Counted from the first letter of the stretch, positions 1 to 8,909 are shown. The stretch is 64,000 nt of DNA from Pseudomonas brassicacearum subsp. brassicacearum (GCF_008801605.1 NZ_VZPJ01000011.1:124001-188000), one strand, 5' to 3'. Numbers and translations are program-made. The notes: generated by a model from the letters alone, not told the origin.

Positions 1-224
<224 letters not shown>

Positions 225-335
225 CCGAAAAAAGTGGGCCGGATTATGCCAGAAAACCCCAAAAAGAGTAGGGCCCTCCCGTCAGTACGGCGTAAATCCG
301 GCGTTTGCCAGGAGATTTACCTGCGCTGAATCGTT

Positions 336-1238
336 TTAGTGACGAGTATCTGACGGTGTGTCGACACCCGCACCGGCGAACAATTGCGCGATGTCCGCCG
401 CGTCGAACAGGTAGCGCTCGTTGCAAAACTGGCAATCGATCTCGATGGCACCGCCATGCTCGATCACCAGTTGCTGCGCATCTTCCAGACCCAGACTGAC
501 CAGCGCATTGGCAGAACGTTCACGAGAGCAACTGCACTGGAAGCGCAACGGCTGTCCATCGAACAAGCGTACCTGCTCCTCGTGATAGAGGCGATGCAGC
601 ACGGTTTCGTTGTCCAGGCTCAACAGCTCATCGGCGCTCAAGGTGCTGGCCAGAGCGTTGATGTGCTGCCAGCTGGCATCACGTTCTTCCGCGTCGCGAA
701 GGCGATCGGCAGGCAGTTGTTGAAGCAGCAAACCGCGGGCACGCCGCCCGTCGGCGTAGAGCCAGAAGCGGGTATTGGTCTGCTGGGACATGACGAAGTA
801 GTTGGTGAAGCATTCAGCCAGGGTCGCGCCGTCGAGATCGACGATGCCCTGGTAGCGCTTGCCATGGGTAGGGTCGACCGTCAGGGCCAGCACGCCGTCG
901 GGCATCATGTCAGCCAGGGTCGCGTCGGGCGCGATCTGCTCGGCGTGATAACGGGCCAGGCCACGGATCTCACGTTCGCTGGAGCACTCGATCATCAGCA
1001 GCGGCACCGGACCTTCGGAGCGCGCCTGGAGAATCAGCAAGCCATCGAACTTCAAGGTGCCCACCAACAACGCCGCAGCCGCCATCAGCTCGCCGAGCAG
1101 TTGTGCGACCGGCTCCGGATAGGCGTGCTTGGCGAGGACTTCGGCGTAGCTACGCTCCAACGCCACCAGTTCGCCACGGGCGTCGCTGTCATCGAAGATG
1201 AAACGTTGGGTGTAGTCGGTATCCGGTAAATCAGTCAT
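336..1238 (-). CDS. hslO: Hsp33 redox-regulated chaperone
   Basis: The product is a 300-residue cytoplasmic holdase chaperone. Under oxidative stress it releases zinc, forms disulfides and protects unfolding proteins. The four zinc cysteines are present as C235-x-C237 and C269-x2-C272 near the C terminus. The N-terminal domain carries the Hsp33 substrate-binding fold (MIECSSEREIRGLARY region). I chose the ATG at 1238 (MTDLPDTDYTQRF) over one nine codons upstream because Pseudomonas Hsp33 proteins usually start there and the length is then typical. It lies between hslR and pckA on the same strand, with a 178-bp gap to pckA that holds the pckA promoter. Confidence 0.95.
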   Translation of the reverse strand: MTDLPDTDYTQRFIFDDSDARGELVALERSYAEVLAKHAYPEPVAQLLGELMAAAALLVGTLKFDGLLILQARSEGPVPLLMIECSSEREIRGLARYHAEQIAPDATLADMMPDGVLALTVDPTHGKRYQGIVDLDGATLAECFTNYFVMSQQTNTRFWLYADGRRARGLLLQQLPADRLRDAEERDASWQHINALASTLSADELLSLDNETVLHRLYHEEQVRLFDGQPLRFQCSCSRERSANALVSLGLEDAQQLVIEHGGAIEIDCQFCNERYLFDAADIAQLFAGAGVDTPSDTRH

Positions 1239-1372
1239 AGGGTCTGGTATCTGAGGTGATGACAAATGATGGCAGGCATTTTATGGGCATTCAGGGTGGG
1301 TTCCAAGCAAGGCTTAGGCTTGCCTGACGGGAAGGTGCTGACACCTCATCTGAATGTGTAGGCTGACACATT

Positions 1373-1400
1373 GTGGCGAGGGAGCTTGCTCCCTCGCCAC
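1373..1400. repeat. REP palindrome, GTGGCGAGGG subtype
   Basis: A 28-bp palindrome with arms GTGGCGAGGGAGC and GCTCCCTCGCCAC around TT. It lies in the 181-bp gap between hslR and hslO and could form a transcript hairpin between them. Confidence 0.85.
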
Positions 1401-1419
1401 GGGTGAAATGACCGGCGCT

Positions 1420-1830
1420 TTATTCGCTATTGCTGCCATGAAACTTGAACAGGTCCCGGCGCTGCTTCTTGCTCGGCTTGCCGTCGGTGCTGACCCCCAG
1501 GGCGCCGGCCTTGCGTTGCGCGGCGGCGGTTTCGCGCTTGGCGATGCTGGCTTCGGTTTCGCGATACAGCGCCTGGGCTTCAGGCGCGCCGCGACGCACG
1601 ATCGACAAGGCTTCGACCACCACGGTCTTTTCATCGAAGCCGGTGCGGATGACAAATTCATCGCCAACGCGTGGCTCTTTGCCCGGCTTGCAACGTTCTC
1701 CGCGGTGATGAACCTTGCCGCTTTCGATGGCGGTCTTGGCCAGCGCCCGCGTCTTGTAGAATCGCGCCGCCCACAACCATTTATCGAGACGGACCTTGTC
1801 GTCCTCTTCCTTTTTTTGTGCCACTGCCAT
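1420..1830 (-). CDS. hslR: Hsp15, S4-domain ribosome-associated heat-shock protein
   Basis: A 136-residue protein. An S4 RNA-binding domain occupies about residues 12-75 (VRLDKWLWAARFYKTRALA, then the GKVHHRGERCKPG loop). The C-terminal tail is basic, with PSKKQRRDLFKFH near the end. Hsp15 binds stalled 50S subunits carrying peptidyl-tRNA and helps recycle them. The length matches the family (about 133 residues in E. coli). The gene sits immediately upstream of hslO on the same strand, the conventional order, and is divergent from rimB across a 230-bp gap. Confidence 0.93.
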   Translation of the reverse strand: MAVAQKKEEDDKVRLDKWLWAARFYKTRALAKTAIESGKVHHRGERCKPGKEPRVGDEFVIRTGFDEKTVVVEALSIVRRGAPEAQALYRETEASIAKRETAAAQRKAGALGVSTDGKPSKKQRRDLFKFHGSNSE

Positions 1831-2060
1831 TCCTCTTTTCTGCCAATAGCCGGAACTGTACTACCGTTTTTGTCGGGCGCACGAATCCGGCCCGACGGAT
1901 AGAATGCCCGTCAAATCGCCTCCACATGCATGGCTTGGCTCGAAATCGGTTACAAGCACAAACAAGCGCGTAGATAACTGTCGCCATTTTGTGATTATTC
2001 TGCGTGAATACCGCGATTCGCGGAGTCCACGATCCGATGTACTGATCGCAGGTTTTTTTA

Positions 2061-2543
2061 TTGAAGACTTTTGACCATTTGACCGTTGTCGGTCTGCGCG
2101 AGTGGGTGGCGCTCCCGGATCTGGGAGTCGTGGGCCTGCGGGCAAAAATCGACACCGGCGCCAGCACCTCCAGCCTGCATGCCACCGACATCGAGCCATT
2201 CGAGCGCGATGGCGAAAAGTGGGTGCGCTTCACTGCGCACCTCGGTACGGTCGTGCAATTGCGCCATCGCCGCTGCGAAGCCCCGCTGGTGGCCCGCAAG
2301 ACAATAAAAAGCTCCAACGGCCACGCCCAGGTCCGCTACGTGATCAGCACCACGTTGGCACTGGGTGATCGGATCTGGCGGGTCGAGTTCACCCTTGCTT
2401 GCCGCAAGTCCATGCGATACCGCCTGTTACTGGGCTCCAAAGCCTTGATCGACGGCCAACTGGTGGTCAATCCGGGTATCAAATACGTTCAAGACAAGCC
2501 GGCATTCCCGGTGTCCACTACCTCTGCCACAGGTGTTGCATGA
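2061..2543 (+). CDS. rimB: RimB-type ATP-dependent zinc protease-like protein of the rimK operon
   Basis: A 160-residue aspartyl/zinc protease-like protein (family often annotated ATP-dependent zinc protease, COG4067). The motif AKIDTGASTSSLHA at residues 28-41 holds the DTGA signature of retropepsin-like folds. The apparent start is a TTG at 2061 giving MKTFDHLTVVGLREW, which matches the usual N terminus. The stop codon overlaps the rimK ATG (ATGA), so the genes are translationally coupled. In Pseudomonas RimB is described as acting with RimK in controlling glutamation of ribosomal protein S6. The ribosome site before the TTG is weak. Confidence 0.85.
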   Translation: MKTFDHLTVVGLREWVALPDLGVVGLRAKIDTGASTSSLHATDIEPFERDGEKWVRFTAHLGTVVQLRHRRCEAPLVARKTIKSSNGHAQVRYVISTTLALGDRIWRVEFTLACRKSMRYRLLLGSKALIDGQLVVNPGIKYVQDKPAFPVSTTSATGVA

Positions 2544-3445
2544 AGATCGCTGTGCTGTCGCGTAATCCGCGTCTGTATTCCACTCGTCGTCTGGTTGAAG
2601 CCGGGACCGAACGAGGCCATGAAATGGTGGTGATCGATACCCTGCGCGCCTACATGAACATCGCCAGCCACAAGCCGCAGATCCATTACCGTGGCAAGCC
2701 GCTGGAAGGGTTCGATGCGGTGATCCCGCGTATCGGCGCATCGGTGACGTTCTATGGCTGCGCCGTGTTGCGTCAGTTCGAAATGATGGGGGTGTTTCCC
2801 CTCAACGAGTCGGTGGCCATCGCCCGCTCCCGGGACAAGCTGCGCTCGCTGCAGTTGCTGTCACGGCGCGGGATCGGCCTGCCGGTAACCGGTTTTGCCC
2901 ACTCCCCCGACGACATTCCCGACCTGATTGCGATGGTCAACGGCGCACCGCTGGTGATCAAGGTGCTGGAAGGCACCCAGGGCATCGGCGTGGTCCTGTG
3001 TGAAACCGCGACGGCGGCGGAATCGGTGATCGAGGCGTTCATGGGCCTTAAGCAGAACATCATGGTCCAGGAGTACATCAAGGAAGCCGGTGGCGCGGAC
3101 ATTCGCTGCTTCGTGGTCGGCGACAAGGTGATTGCCTCGATGAAACGCCAGGCCAAGCCCGGAGAGTTCCGCTCCAACCTGCATCGCGGCGGCAGTGCCA
3201 GCCTGATAAAGATCACCCCGGAAGAACGCATGACCGCCCTGCGGGCCGCGAAAGTCATGGGCCTGGCCGTGGCGGGCGTGGACATCCTGCGCTCCAACCA
3301 CGGACCGCTGGTGATGGAAGTCAACTCCTCGCCAGGCCTGGAAGGGATCGAAACCACCACGAGCAAGAACGTGGCCGGGATCATCATCGAGCATTTGGAA
3401 AAGAATGGCGGGCCGAACATGACCCGGACCAAGGGCAAGGGCTGA
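2540..3445 (+). CDS. rimK: RimK, ribosomal protein S6 glutamate ligase
   Basis: A 301-residue ATP-grasp ligase that adds glutamates to the C terminus of ribosomal protein S6. In Pseudomonas this modification is reported to shift the proteome towards colonisation traits. The start ATG overlaps the rimB stop. The N-terminal part (MKIAVLSRNPRLYSTRRLVE) is the RimK pre-ATP-grasp domain. The ATP-grasp core runs from about residue 100, with ATP-binding LVIKVLEGTQGIGVVLCE and catalytic MEVNSSPGLEGIE. The length equals the E. coli enzyme (300 residues). A degenerate REP follows the stop. Confidence 0.95.
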   Translation: MKIAVLSRNPRLYSTRRLVEAGTERGHEMVVIDTLRAYMNIASHKPQIHYRGKPLEGFDAVIPRIGASVTFYGCAVLRQFEMMGVFPLNESVAIARSRDKLRSLQLLSRRGIGLPVTGFAHSPDDIPDLIAMVNGAPLVIKVLEGTQGIGVVLCETATAAESVIEAFMGLKQNIMVQEYIKEAGGADIRCFVVGDKVIASMKRQAKPGEFRSNLHRGGSASLIKITPEERMTALRAAKVMGLAVAGVDILRSNHGPLVMEVNSSPGLEGIETTTSKNVAGIIIEHLEKNGGPNMTRTKGKG

Positions 3446-3475
3446 CTCAACACAAACCCTGTGGAAGTGAGCCTT

Positions 3476-3500
3476 TGTGGGAGCTGAGCTTGTTCCCACA
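3476..3500. repeat. Degenerate single REP palindrome
   Basis: TGTGGGAGCTGAGCTTGTTC followed by CCACA is an imperfect copy of the GTGGGAGC REP palindrome. It lies between the convergent ends of rimK and envZ, where a hairpin would suit termination. Confidence 0.65.
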
Positions 3501-3528
3501 GGTTCTCTGTCTTGCTTGAGGGAGATCG

Positions 3529-4842
3529 CTACACCGCATCCCGAGGCAGCATCAAGCCCAACGGCAAGCGCACCCGAGCTTCCAGCCCGCCACCGACACG
3601 ATTTCGCAGTTCGACGTTGCCGCCGTGCATCGAAGCGATGCGCTTGACGATGGCCAGGCCCAGCCCCGTGCCCTTCCCGCCCCGGGCGCGATCACCGCGA
3701 GTGAAGGGGTTGAAAATGGCTTCCAGCTCAGAAGGATCGATGCCGGCGCCACGGTCCATGACGCTCAGCACCACGTAAGGCGCGCTGGTGTCACCGGAGA
3801 CATAGGCCGCGACTTCGACGCCGGTGCCAGCATGGTTCAGTGCATTGCCAATCAGGTTGTTCAGCAAACGCTTCATCGACACCCGGCGCAACGGGAACGG
3901 CTGGATCGGCTCCAGGCGCAGGTGCACTTTCTCATCGTTCTGGTTATAGGGCGCGGCCACCTCCCGCACCAATTCACTTAGGTCCACCTCTTCCACAGAC
4001 TCGTCACGACCGTCGCGAATGAACGCCAGGAACTGGTCGAGAATCGCGTCCATGTCCTCGATGTCGCGGACCATCTCGTCGGTCAGATCGGTGTGCTCGC
4101 CCATCAACTCCAGCGACAACCGCAGCCGGGTCAGCGGCGTGCGCAGGTCATGGGAGACACCAGCGAGCATCAACTCACGCTCGCGCCCGGCCTGTTCGAC
4201 ATCCTCGGCCATCTGATTGAAGGCACGGTAGACCTCGGTCATCTCGCTGGGTGTATCGCTGATGGGCAGCCGCACGCTGCGCCCCTGGCCCAGTTGGCGG
4301 GCGGCGTAGACCAGGCGTTTCAATGGTTGGTTGAGCTGGCTGACGAAGATCCACGCCGACGCCGTCGACAGCAGGCCGATGGCCAGGAACCAGCCGAGCA
4401 CGTTCCAGATTTTCTGGCCGCGCAGCGGATGCGGGTACAACGGCACTTTCAGCCAGCCATCCCCCAGGCTCGGGGCTCGTACCCACAGCGCCGGCGGCGA
4501 GTGCATGCGTAATCGCACCTCGGTATCGGCACCCAGTTCGGCCTGCATCTGGCGTTGATAGATCTCGCTGTAGGGCCAGTGCTGCTCGCCCTCCGGCACG
4601 CCGGCACCGACAACGCGGATCAGCGTCGCCGCCTCGGCAATTTTCGCTCGGTTGGTTTCGTCCGCCGCCCAATAGGCCCGCAGCGTCAAGGCAACGCCGT
4701 GACTGTACTGCCGATCCACGAGAACGTCTTCGTTCATCAGCAGGTACACCAGCGTCAGTGCCTTGGAGAAGAGCACGACGATCAGCACCAGCCAGAGGGT
4801 GCGGGAGAAGAAACTCTGGGGGAACCAAACGGGGGTTTTCAT
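3529..4842 (-). CDS. envZ: EnvZ/AmgS-type sensor histidine kinase
   Basis: A 437-residue inner-membrane sensor kinase. Membrane segments are near residues 14-36 and 148-172, with a periplasmic loop between them and a HAMP linker after the second. The H-box SHDLRTPLTRLR has its phospho-histidine near residue 230. The ATPase domain carries the N box NLIGNALNHA (about 335), G1 DRGAGIDPSE (about 365) and G2 GKGTGLGLAIVKR (about 385). It phosphorylates the OmpR-type regulator encoded just upstream. The P. aeruginosa counterpart pair is AmgRS, which responds to envelope stress and aminoglycosides. The 114-bp gap to ompR is large for a two-component operon but both genes are co-directional. Confidence 0.92.
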   Translation of the reverse strand: MKTPVWFPQSFFSRTLWLVLIVVLFSKALTLVYLLMNEDVLVDRQYSHGVALTLRAYWAADETNRAKIAEAATLIRVVGAGVPEGEQHWPYSEIYQRQMQAELGADTEVRLRMHSPPALWVRAPSLGDGWLKVPLYPHPLRGQKIWNVLGWFLAIGLLSTASAWIFVSQLNQPLKRLVYAARQLGQGRSVRLPISDTPSEMTEVYRAFNQMAEDVEQAGRERELMLAGVSHDLRTPLTRLRLSLELMGEHTDLTDEMVRDIEDMDAILDQFLAFIRDGRDESVEEVDLSELVREVAAPYNQNDEKVHLRLEPIQPFPLRRVSMKRLLNNLIGNALNHAGTGVEVAAYVSGDTSAPYVVLSVMDRGAGIDPSELEAIFNPFTRGDRARGGKGTGLGLAIVKRIASMHGGNVELRNRVGGGLEARVRLPLGLMLPRDAV

Positions 4843-4861
4843 GAATAACCGCTACACACTT

Positions 4862-4947
4862 GCAGGAGCGAGCGATGCTCGCACAATGACAGACCGCGAG
4901 TCGCCTGGAAGAAGACATTTCAACCGGCCAGGCCACCCGCTCCTACA
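4862..4947. repeat. Possible degraded REP-like doublet between ompR and envZ
   Basis: GCAGGAGCGAGCGATGCTCG at one end and CCCGCTCCTACA at the other resemble outer arms of a decayed REPIN. The internal similarity is weak, so this is a tentative call. Confidence 0.35.
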
Positions 4948-4956
4948 AATCGCCGA

Positions 4957-5697
4957 TCACTTGCTGGCGGCGCCATCCGGCACGAACACGTAACCCACGC
5001 CCCAGACGGTCTGGATATACCGCGGCTTGGAAGGATCGGGTTCGATCATCCGGCGCAGACGGGAAATCTGCACGTCGATGGAGCGCTCCAGCGCATCCCA
5101 TTCACGGCCACGGGCCAGGTTCATCAGTTTGTCCCGGGTCAGCGGCTGGCGGGCGTTCATCACCAGGGCCTTGAGCACCGCGAACTCGCCGGTGGTGAGC
5201 ATATGGACCTCATCACCGCGCTTGAGCTCGCGAGTGGCCAGGGACAGCTCATAGTCGCCGAATGTCACGCTTTCATCTTCGCTACCCGGCGCGCCAGGTA
5301 CCGGCGCCGACTGACGACGCAGCACCGCCTTGACGCGGGCCATCAGTTCGTCGGGGTTGAACGGCTTGGCCAGGTAATCGTCGGCGCCCAGTTCCAGGCC
5401 CTTGATACGGCTCAGCTCGTCGCCCTTGGCGGTGAGCATGATGATCGGGATCTGGTTGTTGGCGCCACGCAGGCGGCGGCAGGCTGTCAGGCCGTCTTCA
5501 CCAGGCAGCATCAGGTCGAGCACCACCAGGTTGAAAACTTCACGGGCCAGCAGTCGATCCATTTGCTCGGTGTTCGGTACGGTGCGGGCGCGGTAGCCCT
5601 TGCTGACGAAAAAGCGTTCCAGCAAGCTGCTCAGCCCCGGATCGTCGTCAACAATAAGAATTTTTTCGCCTTCAGCAGTTTGTGCAGTGCTGCTCAT
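4957..5697 (-). CDS. ompR: OmpR/AmgR-type response regulator
   Basis: A 246-residue DNA-binding response regulator. The receiver domain has acidic D17-D18-D19, phospho-acceptor D61 (LVVLDLMLPGEDG) and K111 in AKPFNPDEL. After a short linker, residues 140-240 form an OmpR winged helix ending in SRLRRMIEPDPSKPRYIQTV and WGVGYVFVPDG. It has a good ribosome site (AGGAGCTTCCT before ATG). It is co-directional with envZ, and together they correspond to OmpR/EnvZ (AmgRS in P. aeruginosa). It is divergent from tex across a 357-bp gap. Confidence 0.94.
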   Translation of the reverse strand: MSSTAQTAEGEKILIVDDDPGLSSLLERFFVSKGYRARTVPNTEQMDRLLAREVFNLVVLDLMLPGEDGLTACRRLRGANNQIPIIMLTAKGDELSRIKGLELGADDYLAKPFNPDELMARVKAVLRRQSAPVPGAPGSEDESVTFGDYELSLATRELKRGDEVHMLTTGEFAVLKALVMNARQPLTRDKLMNLARGREWDALERSIDVQISRLRRMIEPDPSKPRYIQTVWGVGYVFVPDGAASK

Positions 5698-5843
5698 AGG
5701 AAGCTCCTTTGATCTCGGCGCGCATTATGGCCTAGCTGCCGTTATACGCACCGTGTGCATTGTTAGCAGATTTTTCCTCCATCACCACAAATCCGGGTAT
5801 CAAGCCTACAGACCATGTCCCCCCCTCAGGACGGAACGCTGGT

Positions 5844-5849
5844 TATAAT
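5844..5849 (+). promoter_or_regulatory. Candidate sigma-70 -10 box upstream of tex
   Basis: TATAAT, a perfect consensus -10, occurs in CTGGTTATAATGCGCGG. No good -35 hexamer lies 16-18 bp upstream, so strength is uncertain. Transcription would begin near 5856. Confidence 0.5.
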
Positions 5850-5868
5850 GCGCGGCCTTTTGTGCCAG

Positions 5869-5904
5869 GGAATGCCGGATCGTGACCCGGCGTGCCATTT
5901 TTTT
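5869..5904 (+). terminator. Intrinsic terminator or attenuator in the tex leader
   Basis: GGAATGCCGG (5869-5878) pairs with CCGGCGTGCC (5887-5896) with one mismatch and one G-U pair around an 8-base loop, and is followed by A and seven T (5898-5904). This is the classic intrinsic-terminator form. No + strand gene lies upstream, so it must end either a short RNA from the TATAAT at 5844 or part of the tex transcripts. Confidence 0.6.
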
Positions 5905-5937
5905 CCCCTTGGCCAGGCAGCACTTTTTGAATTTCGC

Positions 5938-5962
5938 GGGTCAACAGGCAGCCTTTTGACCC
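5938..5962. repeat. Inverted repeat in the tex leader
   Basis: GGGTCAA and TTGACCC are perfect 7-bp arms around CAGGCAGCCTT. It could be an mRNA hairpin 90 bases before the tex start or a protein site. Confidence 0.45.
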
Positions 5963-6054
5963 AGGCAGCGGCGCATGCCAGGCCGCTCAACCAGTCTCGC
6001 CGAGCCCTGCTTCTGCGGCGGCGAGCCTGATTTCACAATTTGTCAGGTGGTTTT

Positions 6055-8379
6055 ATGGACAGCATCAACAGCCGCATCGCCGAGGAACTCGGTGTACGCC
6101 CACAACAGGTCGAAGCGGCCGTCGCGCTACTCGATGAAGGCTCCACGGTGCCTTTCATCGCCCGTTACCGGAAAGAAGTGACCGGCAGCCTCGATGACAC
6201 CCAATTGCGGCATCTGGAAGAACGCCTGCGCTACCTGCGAGAACTCGACGAACGGCGCATCAGCATCCTGGCCAGCATCCAGGAGCAGGGCAAGCTGACC
6301 CCGCAACTTGAGCGCGACATCAAGCTGGCCGACACCAAGACCCGCCTCGAAGACTTGTACCTGCCCTACAAGCAAAAGCGCCGCACCAAGGGCCAGATCG
6401 CCCTGGAAGCCGGCCTCGGCGAGCTGGCCGACGGCCTGTTCAACGATCCGACCCTGGCCCCGGAAGCCGAAGCCGCGCGCTTCGTCGATGCCGAAAAAGG
6501 CGTGGCGGATGTAAAAGCGGCGCTGGAAGGCGCCAAGTACATCCTCATGGAGCGTTTCGCCGAAGACGCCAACCTGCTGGAAAAACTGCGTAGCTATCTC
6601 AAGCAGGAAGCTACCCTCAGCGCCCGGGTGATCGCCGGCAAGGAAGAGGAAGGCGCGAAGTTCCGCGACTACTTCGAACACGACGAACCGCTCAAGAGCA
6701 TGCCGTCCCACCGCGCCCTGGCGATTTTCCGTGGTCGCAACGAAGGCATCCTCAGCTCCGCACTGAAAGTCGGTGAAGAATTGCCCGGCACCATGCACCC
6801 ATGCGAAGGCATGATCGGCCAGCAGTTCGGCATCCAGAACCAGAATCGCGCCGCCGACAAATGGCTGGCCGAGGTGGTGCGCTGGACCTGGAAGGTCAAG
6901 CTCTACACCCACCTGGAAACCGACCTGCTGGGCGAGTTGCGCGATAACGCCGAGACCGAGGCAATCAACGTATTCGCCCACAACCTGCATGACCTGCTGC
7001 TGGCCGCACCGGCCGGCCCACGCGCCACCCTGGGCCTGGACCCGGGCCTGCGCACCGGTTGCAAGGTGGCCGTGGTGGATTCCACCGGCAAGCTGCTGGA
7101 CCACGCCACGGTCTACCCGCACGTGCCGCACAACAAGTGGGACCAGACCCTCGCCGTGCTCGCCGCCCTGTGCGCCAAGCATTCGGTGGACCTGATCGCC
7201 ATCGGCAACGGCACCGCCAGCCGCGAGACCGACAAGCTGGCTGCCGAGCTGATCAAGAAATACCCAGCCATGAAGATGACCAAGGTCATGGTTTCCGAGG
7301 CAGGCGCTTCGGTTTACTCGGCGTCGGAACTGGCCTCCAAGGAATTCCCGGACCTGGACGTGTCGATCCGAGGCGCGGTGTCCATCGCCCGTCGCCTGCA
7401 GGATCCACTGGCGGAACTGGTGAAGATCGACCCGAAATCCATCGGTGTCGGCCAGTACCAGCACGATGTTTCCCAGTTGAAACTGGCGCGCGGCCTGGAC
7501 GCGGTGGTGGAGGATTGCGTGAACGCCGTGGGCGTTGACGTGAACACCGCTTCGGTGGCGCTGTTGGCACGTATCTCCGGCCTGAACGCCACCCTGGCGC
7601 AGAACATCGTCACCCACCGTGACGAACACGGCGCGTTCAAGACCCGCGCCGCGTTGAAGAAAGTCCCGCGCCTGGGTGAAAAGACCTTCGAACAGGCCGC
7701 CGGCTTCCTGCGGGTGATGAACGGCGATAACCCGCTGGACTCCTCCGCCGTCCACCCTGAAGCCTACCCGCTGGTGCAACGCATCGCCGCCCAGACCGAC
7801 CGCGACATCCGTTCGCTGATCGGTGACGCCGGGTTCCTCAAGCGCCTGGACCCGAAGAAGTTCACCGACGAAACCTTCGGCCTGCCCACCGTCACCGACA
7901 TCCTCCAGGAACTGGAGAAACCGGGCCGCGACCCGCGCCCCGAGTTCAAGACCGCCGAGTTCCAGGACGGCGTCGAAGACCTAAAGGACCTGCAGCCGGG
8001 CATGATCCTCGAAGGCGTGGTGACCAACGTCACCAACTTCGGTGCCTTCGTCGACATCGGCGTGCACCAGGACGGTCTGGTGCATATCTCGGCCTTGTCC
8101 GAGAAGTTCATCAAGGACCCGCGCGAAGCGGTGAAAGCCGGTGATGTGGTGAAAGTGAAGGTCATGGAAGTCGACATCCCGCGCAAACGCGTCGGCCTGT
8201 CGATGCGCATGAGCGACACACCGGGCGAGAAAGTCGACGGTGCCCGTGGTGCGCGTCCCGGCTCGACGCCACGCCAGTCGCAAAACACCGCGCCACGCAA
8301 GGAAACCGCCACCGCGGCCCCGGCGAACAACGCCATGGCCTCGTTGTTCGCCAACGCCAAGCAGTTGAAGAAACGCTGA
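6055..8379 (+). CDS. tex: Tex family RNA-binding transcription accessory protein
   Basis: A 774-residue cytoplasmic RNA/DNA-binding protein related to eukaryotic Spt6. Domains in order are the helical Tex N-terminal region (residues 1-320), a YqgF-like RNase-H fold starting at TLGLDPGLRTGCKVAVVDST (about 324), a helix-hairpin-helix domain (about 495-560) and an S1 domain (about 645-715, GMILEGVVTNVTNFGAFVDI). The C-terminal tail is rich in Ala, Pro and Thr. I chose ATG 6055 because CAGGTGG stands five bases upstream and the protein then begins MDSINSRIAEELGV, as in relatives. The stop overlaps the start of the thioesterase gene by one base. Confidence 0.95.
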   Translation: MDSINSRIAEELGVRPQQVEAAVALLDEGSTVPFIARYRKEVTGSLDDTQLRHLEERLRYLRELDERRISILASIQEQGKLTPQLERDIKLADTKTRLEDLYLPYKQKRRTKGQIALEAGLGELADGLFNDPTLAPEAEAARFVDAEKGVADVKAALEGAKYILMERFAEDANLLEKLRSYLKQEATLSARVIAGKEEEGAKFRDYFEHDEPLKSMPSHRALAIFRGRNEGILSSALKVGEELPGTMHPCEGMIGQQFGIQNQNRAADKWLAEVVRWTWKVKLYTHLETDLLGELRDNAETEAINVFAHNLHDLLLAAPAGPRATLGLDPGLRTGCKVAVVDSTGKLLDHATVYPHVPHNKWDQTLAVLAALCAKHSVDLIAIGNGTASRETDKLAAELIKKYPAMKMTKVMVSEAGASVYSASELASKEFPDLDVSIRGAVSIARRLQDPLAELVKIDPKSIGVGQYQHDVSQLKLARGLDAVVEDCVNAVGVDVNTASVALLARISGLNATLAQNIVTHRDEHGAFKTRAALKKVPRLGEKTFEQAAGFLRVMNGDNPLDSSAVHPEAYPLVQRIAAQTDRDIRSLIGDAGFLKRLDPKKFTDETFGLPTVTDILQELEKPGRDPRPEFKTAEFQDGVEDLKDLQPGMILEGVVTNVTNFGAFVDIGVHQDGLVHISALSEKFIKDPREAVKAGDVVKVKVMEVDIPRKRVGLSMRMSDTPGEKVDGARGARPGSTPRQSQNTAPRKETATAAPANNAMASLFANAKQLKKR

Positions 8380-8762
8380 TGGACGTGCCAGCCGAGTTGG
8401 TGGAGAGCGCGTTTTTCAAGCTGCTCGGCTGCCGTCTGCACAGCCTTGGGGACGGGGTGGCGCAAGTCGCCCTGAGCCTTGAGCCGCCGCTGCGCAATCG
8501 CGGCGGCAAGCTGCACGGCGGCGCGCTGTTCAGCCTGGTGGACATCGCCATGGGACTGGCCTGCTCCAGTGTCCATGGCTTTGACCAGCAGAGCGCGACC
8601 ATCGAATGCAAGATCAACTACATTCGCGCAGTGTCCGACGGCGACGTGTTGTGCACCGCTCGGGTCATCCACCCCGGTCGGCGCACGCTGGTGGTCGAGG
8701 CCGAGGTGATGCAAGGCGACAAACTGGTCGCAAAAGCGCAAGGCACGTTCGCTGTCCTATAG
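8379..8762 (+). CDS. PaaI-family hotdog-fold thioesterase
   Basis: A 127-residue single hotdog domain. It shows the family pattern N-x-G-G-x-x-H-G-G (NRGGKLHGGALFSLVDIA at residues 40-57), followed by a long helix and the strand segment ATIECKINYIRAV. Such proteins hydrolyse acyl-CoA or aryl-CoA thioesters in the cytoplasm; the substrate cannot be told from sequence. The ATG overlaps the tex stop by one base, so expression is probably coupled to tex, an arrangement I recall from Pseudomonas generally. It does not belong to a phenylacetate cluster here. Confidence 0.85.
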   Translation: MDVPAELVESAFFKLLGCRLHSLGDGVAQVALSLEPPLRNRGGKLHGGALFSLVDIAMGLACSSVHGFDQQSATIECKINYIRAVSDGDVLCTARVIHPGRRTLVVEAEVMQGDKLVAKAQGTFAVL

Positions 8763-8819
8763 CTCCCTGTCATCGATTTGAGTTAATTTCGACGCCATGA
8801 ATGCCGCGCCGAAACCCCT

Positions 8820-8909
8820 TGTGGGAGCGAGCCTGCTCGCGATAGCGGTGGACCAGTCAATATAAAAGTTGACTGACAGACCGCTATCGCGAGCAGGCTC
8901 GCTCCCACA
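8820..8909. repeat. REPIN (two inverted REPs)
   Basis: TGTGGGAGCGAGCCTGCTCG at the left end and the complementary arm ending CTCGCTCCCACA at the right enclose a short spacer. The whole 90 bp can fold into one long hairpin. It lies between the thioesterase gene and gshA. Confidence 0.9.

Larger units (their letters stand above)
5698..6054. other. Gap between ompR and tex holding the tex leader and a candidate short RNA
   Basis: No convincing protein gene is present. On the + strand a TATAAT box is followed within 60 bp by an intrinsic-terminator-like hairpin, then by a second inverted repeat, before the tex ribosome site CAGGTGG at 6044-6050. The proximal part (5698-5760) presumably holds the ompR promoter on the - strand. 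Confidence 0.6.

Noticed and set aside
384..1229. A 281-codon + strand frame opposite hslO
   Set aside because: Antisense to Hsp33, whose zinc cysteines and length are intact.
6127..7779. A long open frame on the - strand across tex
   Set aside because: It is fully antisense to tex, its translation is low-complexity (rich in Gly, Gln, Val, His) and shows no family motifs. Such frames are expected opposite high-GC genes.
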